Below, one piece after another: positions 7,262-17,113 of a DNA stretch of 23,635 bases; positions within the stretch are counted from its first letter, which is position 1, and the number at the start of each line of letters is the position of its first letter. Below the pieces are notes generated by a model that saw only the letters and a list, made by a program, of their open reading frames with translations, did not search any database and was not told the DNA's origin. A program made the translations under genes and the position numbers. The stretch spans positions 1 through 23,635 of the forward strand of contig CAKUZC010000004.1 of assembly GCA_934718145.1 (NCBI GenBank). Reading direction: 5' to 3'. The DNA comes from an uncultured Eubacteriales bacterium (GTDB lineage: Bacteria > Bacillota > Clostridia > Oscillospirales > Acutalibacteraceae).

Positions 7262-8021
7262 CCAACTCACTCCAGACAGTATCGAAATAATTATTAAAAT
7301 TTTTATGATTTCTCTTTTCATGCAAAGAAAGTTTATCTGAACCAAAATCAATATTTATAATTTTCTTTACTTTACTCGGCCTTGAAGAAAATATAACAAC
7401 TCTATCCGAAAGAGAAACAGCCTCAGAAATATCGTGACTTACCAACACAGCTGTCTTTTTTTCATTTTTTATTATATTTAAAATTTCTTCTGATATATTT
7501 ATACGTGTTTGGTAATCAAGTGCGGAAAAAGGTTCGTCAAGAAGTAAAATTTGAGGTTTTACTGCTAAAGTTCGGATAAGTGCTGCTTTTTGACGCATTC
7601 CTCCTGAAAGTTGGCTGGGATAATGTTGCAAGAATTCTCCCAAACCATATTTTTTTGTAAGTTCCAGAGCATATGACTTCGATTCTTCGGTTAACGCATG
7701 TTTCAATTCCAATCCTAACAAAACATTTTGTTCTATGGTTCTCCACTCAAATAAATAATCTCTTTGCAGCATGTACCCTACTTTCTGAATGTACTTTTCA
7801 GAATCGGAAATATTAATATTTACGCTTCCTTCCGATGGTTTAATCAAACCGGAAATTAATGATAAAATCGTGCTCTTTCCACATCCACTAGGGCCTACTA
7901 TGGTTATGAATTCTTCTTTATAAACATTAAAATTTAACCCACTAATTGCTGTTGTCTCACCTTGAAGAGTATGATATTTCATTCCTACATTAATAATTTC
8001 AAGAATTTTGTCAGATTCCAC
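7254..8021 (-). CDS. ABC transporter ATPase, SsuB/TauB-like
   Basis: Energises the importer. Walker A GPSGCGKST (about 43-51), Q-loop near YMLQRDYLF, signature LSGGMRQKAAL, Walker B ILLLDEPFSALD and the switch His in LVSHDISEA are all present, so the enzyme should be active. GTG 8021 is the start: AGAGG lies seven bases upstream and the protein begins directly before the first conserved strand. 255 aa is typical. It lies second in the operon, 20 bases after the binding-protein gene, and its 3' end overlaps the permease start. Confidence 0.92.
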   Translation of the reverse strand: MESDKILEIINVGMKYHTLQGETTAISGLNFNVYKEEFITIVGPSGCGKSTILSLISGLIKPSEGSVNINISDSEKYIQKVGYMLQRDYLFEWRTIEQNVLLGLELKHALTEESKSYALELTKKYGLGEFLQHYPSQLSGGMRQKAALIRTLAVKPQILLLDEPFSALDYQTRINISEEILNIIKNEKKTAVLVSHDISEAVSLSDRVVIFSSRPSKVKKIINIDFGSDKLSLHEKRNHKNFNNYFDTVWSELVE

Positions 8022-8041
8022 TTTATTACCTCTTTTCTATG

Positions 8042-9049
8042 TCATTCTTTTTTATCAATAATTTCTTCTGCCAAATTTACGTTAACTATATCGTCAAAAT
8101 TTACACTATGTTCAAGTTCACCGGCTTGAATCATAATATTTTGCATCATATCAAAAGATTGTTTGCTTATTGTTGGACTATCGCACCAGACATCACACTC
8201 TAAATAATTTTTAATACATTCAGAGAGAAGCTCTTCATCTGCCTCCACAAAATAACGTGATATAACTTTAGCAGTTTCCTTAGCAGTATGAGATTTTATC
8301 CATTTTTGAGCTTTATGTAATACTTTAATAAATTTGCTTATTATTTTCTTGTTATCGGCAAAATAAGTTTTAGAACAGCAGTAACCGGTGTAAGCAACTT
8401 CATCACATTCTTTTCCCAAAGCACTTAAAATATGAAAATTTTTTTCTCTTGCAATTAAAGACGCAGTCGGCTCAAATAAAGCAACATAATCCGCAGTTCC
8501 TCTACTAAAAGCAACACTCATTAAATTAAATTGAATATTATTCAGTAATTTCAAATCCGATTTTATATTAAACCCTTTTTTAGTCAAAATATATTCCAAA
8601 ACCATTTCAGGGACTCCGCCTTTTCTTCCAGCAATAATCTCTTTTCCTTTTAGATCTTGCCAATTAAATTCCGGTTTTCTCCCTACCAAAAAGCTACCAT
8701 CACGCTTTGTAATACCCGCAAACATAATAGGATAATCTTTTCTGCCTTGACTGTAAACGCTTATCACAGAAGAAATACCGAGTAAACCTATATCTGCCTG
8801 TGATGATAAAATTGCGGTCATAGTTTTATCTGATCCGTCAGCACTCATAAGCTCTATATCTAAATTTTCTTCTTTAAAATAATCAAGTGCCAAAGCTACG
8901 TACTGTGGAGCATAAAACACCGAACGTGTAACCTCATTTAATCGAATCTTATAAATATTTGTTTCTGGTTTTTGCGAACAAGAACACATTACAAAACTGA
9001 AAATTAACAAAATAAAAACGCTAACTCTTTTTAAAACCTTACTTTTCAA
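8042..9049 (-). CDS. ABC substrate-binding lipoprotein, NMT1/SsuA-like
   Basis: Extracytoplasmic receptor of the importer. The basic start MKSKVLKR, a hydrophobic segment and the cysteines of FVMCSCS form a lipoprotein signal, with Cys24 or Cys22 as lipidation site. The mature part has the pattern of the NMT1/THI5/SsuA group: a first strand with RSVFYAPQYVALALDYFKEENLDIEL, a DIGLLG turn, and later KGKEIIAGRKGG. The start codon is TTG 9049, with GGTGA upstream inside an inverted repeat. Ligand class is uncertain: aliphatic sulfonates, taurine, a pyrimidine thiamine precursor or riboflavin-type molecules are all bound by relatives. I saw no TPP or FMN riboswitch upstream, which weakens but does not exclude a vitamin role. 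Confidence 0.88.
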   Translation of the reverse strand: MKSKVLKRVSVFILLIFSFVMCSCSQKPETNIYKIRLNEVTRSVFYAPQYVALALDYFKEENLDIELMSADGSDKTMTAILSSQADIGLLGISSVISVYSQGRKDYPIMFAGITKRDGSFLVGRKPEFNWQDLKGKEIIAGRKGGVPEMVLEYILTKKGFNIKSDLKLLNNIQFNLMSVAFSRGTADYVALFEPTASLIAREKNFHILSALGKECDEVAYTGYCCSKTYFADNKKIISKFIKVLHKAQKWIKSHTAKETAKVISRYFVEADEELLSECIKNYLECDVWCDSPTISKQSFDMMQNIMIQAGELEHSVNFDDIVNVNLAEEIIDKKE

Positions 9050-9050
9050 T

Positions 9051-9078
9051 GTATCACCAACTTAAACTGTGATGATAC
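9051..9078 (-). promoter_or_regulatory. Inverted repeat over the start region of the ABC operon (possible operator or RNA hairpin)
   Basis: GTATCA and TGATAC (minus strand) face each other across a short interval, with extra pairing on both sides. The 3' arm includes the GGTGA ribosome site and abuts the TTG start; the 5' arm begins just after the -10. It could bind a dimeric repressor, or could mask the ribosome site in RNA if transcription starts early enough. Confidence 0.45.
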
Positions 9079-9079
9079 C

Positions 9080-9109
9080 ATTGTATTAATAGGATTCAAA
9101 AAATGTTAA
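9080..9109 (-). promoter_or_regulatory. Promoter of the ABC operon
   Basis: On the minus strand: TTAACA (9109-9104), 18-bp spacer, TACAAT (9085-9080). Each hexamer matches consensus at five of six positions. The transcript would start near 9073. Confidence 0.6.
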
Positions 9110-9146
9110 CGTCTATTAAATGATATTATTTAAAAGTAATTCAAAA

Positions 9147-9542
9147 TTATTTATCTTTTTGCTCTGTTGGACTTTTCTTTTTCCTTATTTTATTCATAAT
9201 TTTATCTATTATATCTGGAGTCATTGCAATGATTCTATCAATTGCGCCGTCAAAAGACTGAATTTGCAACAATTTGACATCTCCGTCTGAAACAACTAAA
9301 AAAGCAACAGGGACTATATTAACACCTATGCCATTTCCACCACCGAATAAATCTTTATCCGGGCATTTACTCAAAGTAAAGTCAGACCCTCCGGAAGCAA
9401 ATCCATAACTTACCTTGGATACAGGTATAACTACTGTTCCATCAGGAGCATTTATAGGCTTACCTATAATCGTTTCTGCATTAATAACTTCTTTGATTTT
9501 CTGAATCGAAAAATCCATCATTCCTTCCAGTTTATCACTCAT
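9147..9542 (-). CDS. gerW: GerW family sporulation protein (YtfJ)
   Basis: Small forespore-associated protein of the GerW/YtfJ family, linked to germination in Bacillus subtilis. The family pattern is clear: an N-terminal helix, VIGKPINAPDGTVVIPVSKVSYGFASGG-type core (here about 24-52), then GGGNGIGVNIVPVAFLVV and a VKLLQI strand, ending in a basic tail. I place the start at ATG 9542: AGGTGG lies eight bases upstream, and the longer frame from 9575 would run into the preceding gene. 131 aa is normal. It is the last gene after ytfI and the M50 protease, in the same order as ytfI-ytfJ in Bacillus. Biochemical role unknown. Confidence 0.92.
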   Translation of the reverse strand: MSDKLEGMMDFSIQKIKEVINAETIIGKPINAPDGTVVIPVSKVSYGFASGGSDFTLSKCPDKDLFGGGNGIGVNIVPVAFLVVSDGDVKLLQIQSFDGAIDRIIAMTPDIIDKIMNKIRKKKSPTEQKDK

Positions 9543-9567
9543 TGCAAATACCACCTTTATCTTTATT

Positions 9568-10143
9568 TTACACAAATTCTTTATATTTTTTAACTGTCAA
9601 AAAAAGCACCGGTATCATTCTAAAAACATTTCCACTGATACTAATCTCTAACTCAGATGTAATTTTTTCTCCATTAAAATCCGGAAAAACTTGCAATAAA
9701 AGTTCTTTTGGAGAACACACTGCACTTATAAGAGACACGGTAGGATATACTACAGAGGAAACTTGTCCATACCTGATTGCCGTTAAAGCAGAACTTGTCG
9801 AACCAACTTTTACTACCAATTTTAAATTATTGATTATTATATTTTTCATAAGCTTTATGAACACGTCTCGAGATGCATTGAGAATATCATAAAACATTTT
9901 GAAGGATTTTACAAACCCCCTTTTTTTTAAAACATCAAAAAAATCATTTTTAAAGTTAGAATTTGAAACACTCGATGATTTGTAATTAGTTTTTGATTTG
10001 ATTTTTCTGCGTTTAATCTTTATTCCGGCAACACTAACCTCGACACTCAACTTATCAACATATTTGATGACAATATTAAAAGGTATAAAAAGTACAATTA
10101 AAAGAATAAGTAAAACAATCGACAAAACACATATCCAAATCAT
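9568..10143 (-). CDS. DUF2953 membrane-anchored protein (YtfI-like)
   Basis: 191 residues with one N-terminal membrane segment (about 4-24) and a mostly beta/helix mixed domain. The sequence around VKVGSTSSALTAIRYGQV and VYPTVSLISAV fits the DUF2953 family. In spore formers this gene often precedes gerW, as it does here with a 25-bp gap. That conserved pairing is the main guide to a sporulation-related role; no enzymatic motif is visible. AAGGA lies upstream of ATG 10143. Confidence 0.8.
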   Translation of the reverse strand: MIWICVLSIVLLILLIVLFIPFNIVIKYVDKLSVEVSVAGIKIKRRKIKSKTNYKSSSVSNSNFKNDFFDVLKKRGFVKSFKMFYDILNASRDVFIKLMKNIIINNLKLVVKVGSTSSALTAIRYGQVSSVVYPTVSLISAVCSPKELLLQVFPDFNGEKITSELEISISGNVFRMIPVLFLTVKKYKEFV

Positions 10144-10200
10144 TACATCCGTTTCCTTAACTGATTAGTGTATTTATTATTTTTAGTAAATTTCTTCGTT

Positions 10201-10857
10201 TTATGCATAGAAAAACGGCAATCCTGTTATTTTTATTACGAAATTATACATACAATTTTCTAAAAAGTCTATAGGCGTACCTAAAAGTCCGAAAAACAAG
10301 AGAACTATCAAAACAATTTCTACTGTTCTTTGATATGGATAGTATTTTTCTAAAAATTTTCTGGGAAGACATGCATGAAATATAACATACCCATCTAAGG
10401 ACATCAATGGGAGAAGATTAATTACAGCTATTTCAAGATTTATTTTAATAAAACTTACGAAAAATAAATAAATCCAATTATTTCCCATGCTCAGTGCTAT
10501 TGCTGAGTTTAAAAAAAATCCTCCGACCAAAGCAGACAAAAAATTAGAAAAAGGACCTGCCGCCGCTACCAGAGCAGTATCACGTCTAAAATTTGAAAAA
10601 TTAGAAGTATCTATAGGAACAGAACGTGACCATCCAAAACCAAAAAGAAGTACACACGCCGCTCCTATAGGGTCAAAACAAAGAACAGGATTAAACTTTA
10701 GTTTTCCGAGTGTTTTCGCAGTATCATCACCCAACATATACGCAACAAAAGCATGAGCATATTCGTGAAAAGGTAAAGTCAGGAAAACTACTGCTAAAGT
10801 CGCTGCAATCCTCATCAGTAAATATTCAAAAGTAATTCCCGGCATTAAAAACCACAT
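10201..10857 (-). CDS. Site-2 protease family (M50) membrane metalloprotease
   Basis: Intramembrane zinc protease of the M50 class with about five or six membrane segments. The zinc motif HEYAH (about 31-35) is intact. The third ligand region reads NLLPLMSLDGY (about 147-157), carrying the family's NLLP and DG. The substrate is unknown. I choose ATG 10857, eight bases after AGAGGTG. A longer frame from TTG 10875 would place the ribosome site inside the gene, and the predicted transcript starts at about 10873. It leads an operon with ytfI and gerW, so it may be sporulation-linked, but it resembles general 'Rip'-type proteases more than SpoIVFB (no CBS domain). Confidence 0.88.
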   Translation of the reverse strand: MWFLMPGITFEYLLMRIAATLAVVFLTLPFHEYAHAFVAYMLGDDTAKTLGKLKFNPVLCFDPIGAACVLLFGFGWSRSVPIDTSNFSNFRRDTALVAAAGPFSNFLSALVGGFFLNSAIALSMGNNWIYLFFVSFIKINLEIAVINLLPLMSLDGYVIFHACLPRKFLEKYYPYQRTVEIVLIVLLFFGLLGTPIDFLENCMYNFVIKITGLPFFYA

Positions 10858-10879
10858 TATTTTTTCACCTCTCAAGCGT

Positions 10880-10908
10880 ATTATAACATCAGACTCGAGC
10901 TAACTCAA
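10880..10908 (-). promoter_or_regulatory. Promoter of the M50-ytfI-gerW operon, extended -10
   Basis: On the minus strand: TTGAGT (10908-10903), exactly 17 bp, then TATAAT (10885-10880) preceded by TGT. A sigma-A type signal suggests vegetative as well as sporulation-time expression. Confidence 0.75.
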
Positions 10909-10915
10909 CACTGCT

Positions 10916-11926
10916 TCATCTATTCAATTGCACAACAGATGTGTTGGGATAGTACCATTCCAATATTTTTTTATAATCTGAACCTTGTTGAGCCATGTAC
11001 TGCGCACCACATTGACTCATCCCCACACCATGACCGTACCCAAAAACTCTAAATATAAATTTTTTACTTTCTTTATCATAATCAACATTGAAATCAGATG
11101 ACCTTAATCCGAAAATTTCACGAATTTCAGTTCCCTTTGCCTTGTGTGAAGCTACACTTACTTCTTTTACCATTCCCGCATCTGTACGCAATATGTCTCT
11201 AATCCAATTTTCAGGGTTGTCGTCAAAATTACAATCGTTCCATTTTTTAGAGATTAATTCTTTAAATTTTTCTTCTGAAATTTCTACTGTTGTTTCATAA
11301 CCGGAGGCAAATTTATCGCCGGGACTCTCAACATTTGTAAGATATTTTAAATCACCTCCAAAAACATCAGAGGATTTTTCAGTTTTTCCCGAAGAAATTG
11401 CATGGTATGCAGCTAATATTAAATTTCCTTCATCTTCAATTACTTCTCCAAAAACGCTATCAACAGCATCTTTGATTTTACTGTAGTATTTATCAAACTC
11501 ACTTCCCCATTTTTTATGCATTTGATTTTCCGGAACATAATTCAGCCATTTTTCCGTATTAACTTTAAATGCATACTTTTTACTTTTGTCCGGTGAATTT
11601 TCAAAATCGTTACGAGACTTACAAAAATATGTATATGAGGCCACAGCTTGCGCTTTTAACGCTTCAATTTCAAATCTAGCGGGCATCTCCGCAGCTACAG
11701 CTCCATATAAAAATTCTTTATCGGGTATATTTAATATTTTTCCGTTGGATTCATCTAAAACACAAAAATATGAAGATTGATTTCTAAGTTTACTCTTATT
11801 TTCTTTAAATTGTGGTAAATTGCACTCACATTTTACACTTTTCCCTACAGATAAAAGCGGTATGAGAACCAAACACAAAAACAATATCAACGAAAAAAAC
11901 AAATTTCTTTTAAAAGATATCTTCAT
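10916..11926 (-). CDS. spoIID: Stage II sporulation protein D (SpoIID/LytB family)
   Basis: Lytic transglycosylase that thins septal peptidoglycan so that the mother cell can engulf the forespore. An N-terminal membrane anchor (about 9-27) is followed by the SpoIID domain. The catalytic Glu is the E of AAEMPARFEIEALKAQAVASYTY (Glu80). The zinc/substrate region AAYHAISSGKTE and the C-terminal YGHGVGMSQCGAQYMA motif and WYYPNT end are all present. 336 aa is normal. GGAGG lies ten bases before ATG 11926. It has its own transcript beside the M50 operon. In Bacillus spoIID is sigma-E dependent; I could not identify a convincing sigma-E site here. Confidence 0.94.
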   Translation of the reverse strand: MKISFKRNLFFSLILFLCLVLIPLLSVGKSVKCECNLPQFKENKSKLRNQSSYFCVLDESNGKILNIPDKEFLYGAVAAEMPARFEIEALKAQAVASYTYFCKSRNDFENSPDKSKKYAFKVNTEKWLNYVPENQMHKKWGSEFDKYYSKIKDAVDSVFGEVIEDEGNLILAAYHAISSGKTEKSSDVFGGDLKYLTNVESPGDKFASGYETTVEISEEKFKELISKKWNDCNFDDNPENWIRDILRTDAGMVKEVSVASHKAKGTEIREIFGLRSSDFNVDYDKESKKFIFRVFGYGHGVGMSQCGAQYMAQQGSDYKKILEWYYPNTSVVQLNR

Positions 11927-12086
11927 TTAAGACAAACCTCCGTTATTTTAAACAGCTAAAACAACAACAATTATTCTTGCTTATTGACTTTAATAACTAT
12001 TTTATATAAACTATCAACTGAGAACATTATATTATTAATAAATATGGACGAGTTTTTAAAAATATGTTTTATTGGAGGTTTTGAAC

Positions 12087-12878
12087 TTGAATTTAAAGAA
12101 TACTTGGCTTATTTTTCTCGCGTTTATGTTAACTTTGGTACCACTTAAGATTTGTTCTGGAATTTTTACGATAGCTTTTGTTGAGTCTGCCGTTTTTACA
12201 GTAGTATTCCTACTTGCGATTTCATGCATTATAATGTTTTCAAGCTTTAGCGAAATAAGAATAAAAAATATTGACATACCTAAGAATATATGGTTAGGGA
12301 CAATTAGCGCTCTTATTTCTGTTGCATTTTTCCTTTGCATATCATCATATTTTAATGACAACTCAAAGTACGATTTTGAATGGCAGCCTGTTTCAATGTC
12401 ATTGTTATCAATTTTGTGCTGCATAACATTTGCTCTGAATGCAGCTACCTTTTTTACCGGAAAGAATTTTTTATCGGGCGTACCTTTCTTCATATTTTGC
12501 CCCACAATGTGGTTTGGAATGTCGATGATTTTGTTTTTATCAATATACAACAACAATGCGGATATTTATGAAGTAATACTTACAGCATTTTTGTCGTTGT
12601 TTATGATCTATCATACTCAAGTGTTTGCAAGTTCCTCGAATGCAAATGTTATAAGACAGATGTTTATTTTTGGATTACCCTCTGTTTTATTAATATTTGC
12701 GAAAAGTGTACCTGTAATAATAAAATACCTGACAGGTTCACAAATAAGCGAATTGTCAATATCAGTATCATCTCTGGAATTTCTTGTAGGATTATACATC
12801 GTTTTTGTTTTACTTGAATCATATAAACAAATCAATGCCCCTCAAGAACCAAAAGTACGCTCTATAAGCATTCATTGA
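12087..12878 (+). CDS. Polytopic membrane protein of unknown function
   Basis: 263 residues, dominated by about seven or eight hydrophobic segments (for example near residues 5-25, 30-50, 68-88, 103-123, 128-150, 158-175, 187-205 and 228-248). There are short polar loops and a basic C-terminal tail. No motif I recognise. The start is TTG 12087, eight bases after GGAGG (12074-12078); a TTG at 12072 overlaps that ribosome site. It lies 63 bp upstream of GAPDH on the same strand with no terminator that I can see between them, so co-transcription is possible. Confidence 0.75.
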   Translation: MNLKNTWLIFLAFMLTLVPLKICSGIFTIAFVESAVFTVVFLLAISCIIMFSSFSEIRIKNIDIPKNIWLGTISALISVAFFLCISSYFNDNSKYDFEWQPVSMSLLSILCCITFALNAATFFTGKNFLSGVPFFIFCPTMWFGMSMILFLSIYNNNADIYEVILTAFLSLFMIYHTQVFASSSNANVIRQMFIFGLPSVLLIFAKSVPVIIKYLTGSQISELSISVSSLEFLVGLYIVFVLLESYKQINAPQEPKVRSISIH

Positions 12879-12929
12879 TTGTCATATAACTGCCGCTTAC
12901 TGCACATAATTTATTAATTAATTTTTTAA

Positions 12930-13958
<1,029 letters not shown>

Positions 13959-13965
13959 ATTATAA

Positions 13966-13998
13966 TTTATTCCTCCGGATAGTTCGGGGGGAAATTTT
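13966..13998 (+). terminator. Terminator of gap
   Basis: An 8-bp GC-rich stem (13970-13977 with about 13985-13992, one G-T) is followed by TTTT. It begins 12 bases after the stop codon. Confidence 0.75.
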
Positions 13999-14023
13999 GT
14001 TATCTGTTTTATTAGATTCTAAT

Positions 14024-14070
14024 AATCAAAAATGGAGTAAAACCATTATCGGCTTTGCTCCTTATTTTTT
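14024..14070 (-). terminator. Terminator of the prmC operon, bidirectional
   Basis: GGAGTAAAACC (14034-14044) pairs with GGCTTTGCTCC (14051-14061) apart from one mismatch. Runs of A before and T after serve both strands. It lies between convergent gap and prmC. Confidence 0.75.
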
Positions 14071-14085
14071 GCTGCAAATATATAT

Positions 14086-14931
14086 TTATTTTACTCCTAT
14101 AACAACTCTTTCTATATTACTTATATCTCTAACTGAATGTAAATTCTTAAAATTATGTTCTTTCAATATTTTAATTACTTGTTCAGATTGATCCTTACCC
14201 ACTTCAAAAGCTATGATACCACCGATTTTAAGTTTAGAGCTCCACAAATCAATTATTTTTCTATAAAAATACAATCCGTCATCTCCGCCATCTAGCGCCA
14301 TCAAAGGTTCTTTTCTTACTTCTTTTTGTAGTGAAGATATTTCATCACTTTTTATATAAGGTGGGTTGGAAATAATAGCGTCAAAATATTCATTTTCAAA
14401 TTTTTTATACACTTCAAAAATATCATCATTTATAAATTTAGATTTACTTTTATGAAGCTTAACATTTTCAATTATATAATTAAATGCTTCTTTGGATTTT
14501 TCAACACCATATATTTCTGAACAATTATTTAAATATCTCTCCAAAGTCAAAGCAATACATCCCGTTCCGCTACAAAGATCAATAAGTCTAGGATTGCGTA
14601 CTTTAGAGAGGTATTTTAAAGCCTCATTTACAAGTACAGTAGTGTCATCTCTAGGTATCAAAACTCCAAATCCGACTTTAAATTTAAGTCCCATAAATTC
14701 CCATTCGCCCATTATGTACTGCAACGGTATATTCAATTTACGCTGATTTAAAATTTTCAATAAAACTTCTTTATAGCGTTGAGGAACGTTTTCATTTCCT
14801 TTAATAATCATATCAATTTTTCTCAAACTAAAATACTTGTTAAAAATATAATCAACTTCTGAATGAAAATCTTCAATCTTTGCATTTGAAAATTCATACA
14901 AAGCAAATTTATACAGTTCTTTTATTGTCAT
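14086..14931 (-). CDS. prmC: Release-factor glutamine N5-methyltransferase
   Basis: Methylates the GGQ glutamine of peptide-chain release factors using S-adenosylmethionine. The SAM-binding motif is DLCSGTGCIAL (about 118-128) and the catalytic NPPY (189-192) is intact. An N-terminal helical domain for release-factor binding precedes it. 281 aa is typical. The start ATG 14931 overlaps the kinase stop as ATGA, which implies translational coupling. The usual neighbour prfA is absent from this window, and instead prmC closes an operon with a lipoprotein and a two-component system. Confidence 0.94.
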   Translation of the reverse strand: MTIKELYKFALYEFSNAKIEDFHSEVDYIFNKYFSLRKIDMIIKGNENVPQRYKEVLLKILNQRKLNIPLQYIMGEWEFMGLKFKVGFGVLIPRDDTTVLVNEALKYLSKVRNPRLIDLCSGTGCIALTLERYLNNCSEIYGVEKSKEAFNYIIENVKLHKSKSKFINDDIFEVYKKFENEYFDAIISNPPYIKSDEISSLQKEVRKEPLMALDGGDDGLYFYRKIIDLWSSKLKIGGIIAFEVGKDQSEQVIKILKEHNFKNLHSVRDISNIERVVIGVK

Positions 14932-16376
14932 AGATTTGTCTCCAAATCAGAATCGTTTTCGGTATTCGTATCATTTAAAATAGTGGGAAAACTAACTGTT
15001 ACAGTAGTTCCAAAGCCTTCTTCACTTATTATATTTAAACTTCCGCCATGCAAAGCTACTATTTCATCAACTATTGCCAGACCGATTCCTGAACCCTTTT
15101 TAAGATAATTGGCTTTATAAAATTTTTTCGTAACATTCGGGAGATGTTCTTTAGGTATACCACATCCATTATCGGTAACACTCACATAAACCATATCTCC
15201 ATTGATTCCGGCACTTACGCTTACTCCTCCCCCCGCGGAAGTATATTTGAGTGCATTATCTATAATATTTATAAATACTTGACGAAGACGATTTTTATCT
15301 CCCATAATTGGAGGCAACATTTTGGGTTCGTTATATATCAACGTCTTTTCTTCATTGACAGCTCTTTCTTTAAACATACAAACAGCTTCACCGAGTTCTG
15401 CCAAAATATCTATTTTTTCCTTTATTAAATTGATGCGCTTATCCCTTATACTTGAAAAATCCAGTAACTCTTCTACTATACCTGATAATCTTCCCGCTTC
15501 TTTTACTATTGTATCTAAACCACGCTTTATAGTTGCAGGGTCTGAATCACAAATTTGCATAGTTTCGGCCCAACCTTTTATAGCCGTCAAAGGAGTACGA
15601 AGCTCATGAGAAACGGAAGAAATAAATTCATTTTTCATTTTTTCAGATGCATCCAATTCTTCAGCCATGTAATTTATAGTATCACTCAATTCTCCTATTT
15701 CGTCATCATATTTTTTATCTATCTTAATATGAAAATCGCCTCTGGCAATCATTTGAGCTTTAAGACATATTTCACTTACCGGTGTAACTATAGACTTTAT
15801 AAACTGAGTACCTGATACAATTATAAATACAATCACCATGGAGCATAAAGTCAAAAGCATAACCATACCAAATACAATTCTTGAATTTGCTTCCTCCACA
15901 GATACTACATATCTTACCGCTCCTATATATCTATCAGAGCGGTCATAAATACATCTGGTAACAGCTATTAATTTTTCACCTTTAAACGATTTGCCTTCCC
16001 ATATTCCAAATCCGTTTTGAGATTCTCTCGCCCTATCATAATCGGGTCTTATTTCAGGGTAATCCGGTAAAAATCCGGTAGAAGTTATTAAAATGTTATT
16101 ATTTTCATCAAAAACCATTAGTTCCATTGTATCTCTATCAGGAAAATTTTTAATGTATTCCTTTGCCATATCTGAAAAATTGGTTTCTGTTTGTATTGAA
16201 TAACTTTTAAACATACTATAAAGTTCGTTTGTTCTACCTTTTAAAGTTTGTTTAATACCACTATAAAAATAACCCCTAATTACTAAAGCAAATGCCGTAA
16301 CCAGCACTGTAAAAATGCCAATTATAAATACCAAACTATTAAAAATCCAACGCCTTTTTATCCCTTTTATAGTCAT
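14928..16376 (-). CDS. Membrane sensor histidine kinase with HAMP
   Basis: Senses an envelope or external signal and phosphorylates the response regulator encoded just upstream. Membrane segments lie at about 12-35 and 165-190 around an extracytoplasmic domain of about 130 residues that resembles a single Cache/PAS-like sensor. Then come HAMP (about 191-243), HisKA with phospho-acceptor His257 in SSVSHELRTPLTAIKG, and the HATPase domain with an N box (about 370-377), DNGCG (402-406) and GSGIGL (428-433). 482 aa is normal for PhoR/WalK-like kinases. The overall layout is closest to the PhoR/ResE group. No PAS domain is obvious between HAMP and HisKA. The signal is unknown. Confidence 0.93.
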   Translation of the reverse strand: MTIKGIKRRWIFNSLVFIIGIFTVLVTAFALVIRGYFYSGIKQTLKGRTNELYSMFKSYSIQTETNFSDMAKEYIKNFPDRDTMELMVFDENNNILITSTGFLPDYPEIRPDYDRARESQNGFGIWEGKSFKGEKLIAVTRCIYDRSDRYIGAVRYVVSVEEANSRIVFGMVMLLTLCSMVIVFIIVSGTQFIKSIVTPVSEICLKAQMIARGDFHIKIDKKYDDEIGELSDTINYMAEELDASEKMKNEFISSVSHELRTPLTAIKGWAETMQICDSDPATIKRGLDTIVKEAGRLSGIVEELLDFSSIRDKRINLIKEKIDILAELGEAVCMFKERAVNEEKTLIYNEPKMLPPIMGDKNRLRQVFINIIDNALKYTSAGGGVSVSAGINGDMVYVSVTDNGCGIPKEHLPNVTKKFYKANYLKKGSGIGLAIVDEIVALHGGSLNIISEEGFGTTVTVSFPTILNDTNTENDSDLETNL

Positions 16377-16394
16377 AAAATAAATCCTTTTTGA

Positions 16395-17096
16395 TTAATT
16401 TTCCCACTTGTAGCCCATTCCCCAAACTGTAATTATATGTTGAGGTATAGATGGATTATCTTCAATTTTCATCCTAAGTCTCCTTACATTTACATCTACA
16501 ATTTTTTCTTCAGCTTTATTGTTTTCTCCCCACACATGATGAAGAATTTGAGTGCGGCTCAAAACTGTACCCGGGTTTGAGAAAAAATATTCCATTATTT
16601 GAAATTCTACCTGCGTAAGCTCAATAACTTGTCCTCGCTTCTTCAACGCTCTGTTTTTTAAGTTAAGAACGAATTCTCCAAATTTGATTTCTTCATGAAA
16701 TTTGTTTTCAGTTCTCATGAGATTAAGTGCAACGCGTCTGTAAAGAGCGTCTACTCTAGCTACGAGTTCAGAAGGACTGAACGGCTTTGTTATATAATCA
16801 TCTGCACCTAGCATTAAACCACTGATTTTATCCATTTCTTGAGCTTTCGCCGTAAGCAAAATTATACCTATAGTATCACTTTTTTTTCTAAGTTCCTTAC
16901 ATACTTTCATCCCATCTATTCCCGGAAGCATTATATCTAAAACAGCCAAATCAAAATCACCATTATAATTTTGAAAAATCTCTAAAGCTTTTTCTCCACT
17001 GTCTGTAGCTATAACTTCATATCCCGACCTTTGTAAATTTATAATTTCAAACTCTCTTATCGCTTCTTCGTCTTCGGCTATTAATACACGCTTCAT
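16395..17096 (-). CDS. OmpR/PhoB-family response regulator
   Basis: DNA-binding partner of the kinase downstream. The receiver domain has the acidic pocket AEDEE (about 7-11), phospho-acceptor Asp54 in LAVLDIMLPG, and the conserved Lys104 in YITKPF. A winged-helix output domain follows from about residue 135 to the end, including VDVNVRRLRMKIE and a C-terminal WGMGYKW hairpin. GGAGG lies seven bases before ATG 17096. The gap to the kinase gene is only 18 bp. The target genes are not visible. Confidence 0.95.
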   Translation of the reverse strand: MKRVLIAEDEEAIREFEIINLQRSGYEVIATDSGEKALEIFQNYNGDFDLAVLDIMLPGIDGMKVCKELRKKSDTIGIILLTAKAQEMDKISGLMLGADDYITKPFSPSELVARVDALYRRVALNLMRTENKFHEEIKFGEFVLNLKNRALKKRGQVIELTQVEFQIMEYFFSNPGTVLSRTQILHHVWGENNKAEEKIVDVNVRRLRMKIEDNPSIPQHIITVWGMGYKWEN

Positions 17097-17113
17097 GTAA
17101 AATCCTCCATAAT

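Noticed and set aside
9050..9146. TPP or FMN riboswitch before the ABC operon
   Set aside because: The predicted leader is only about 25 nt, and I see none of the conserved core segments of the TPP or FMN aptamers in the 97 bases available.
12056..12556. Open frame on the - strand opposite the membrane protein
   Set aside because: Shadow of the + strand membrane protein, which has GGAGG and a consistent transmembrane pattern; the antisense frame shows no coherent protein features.
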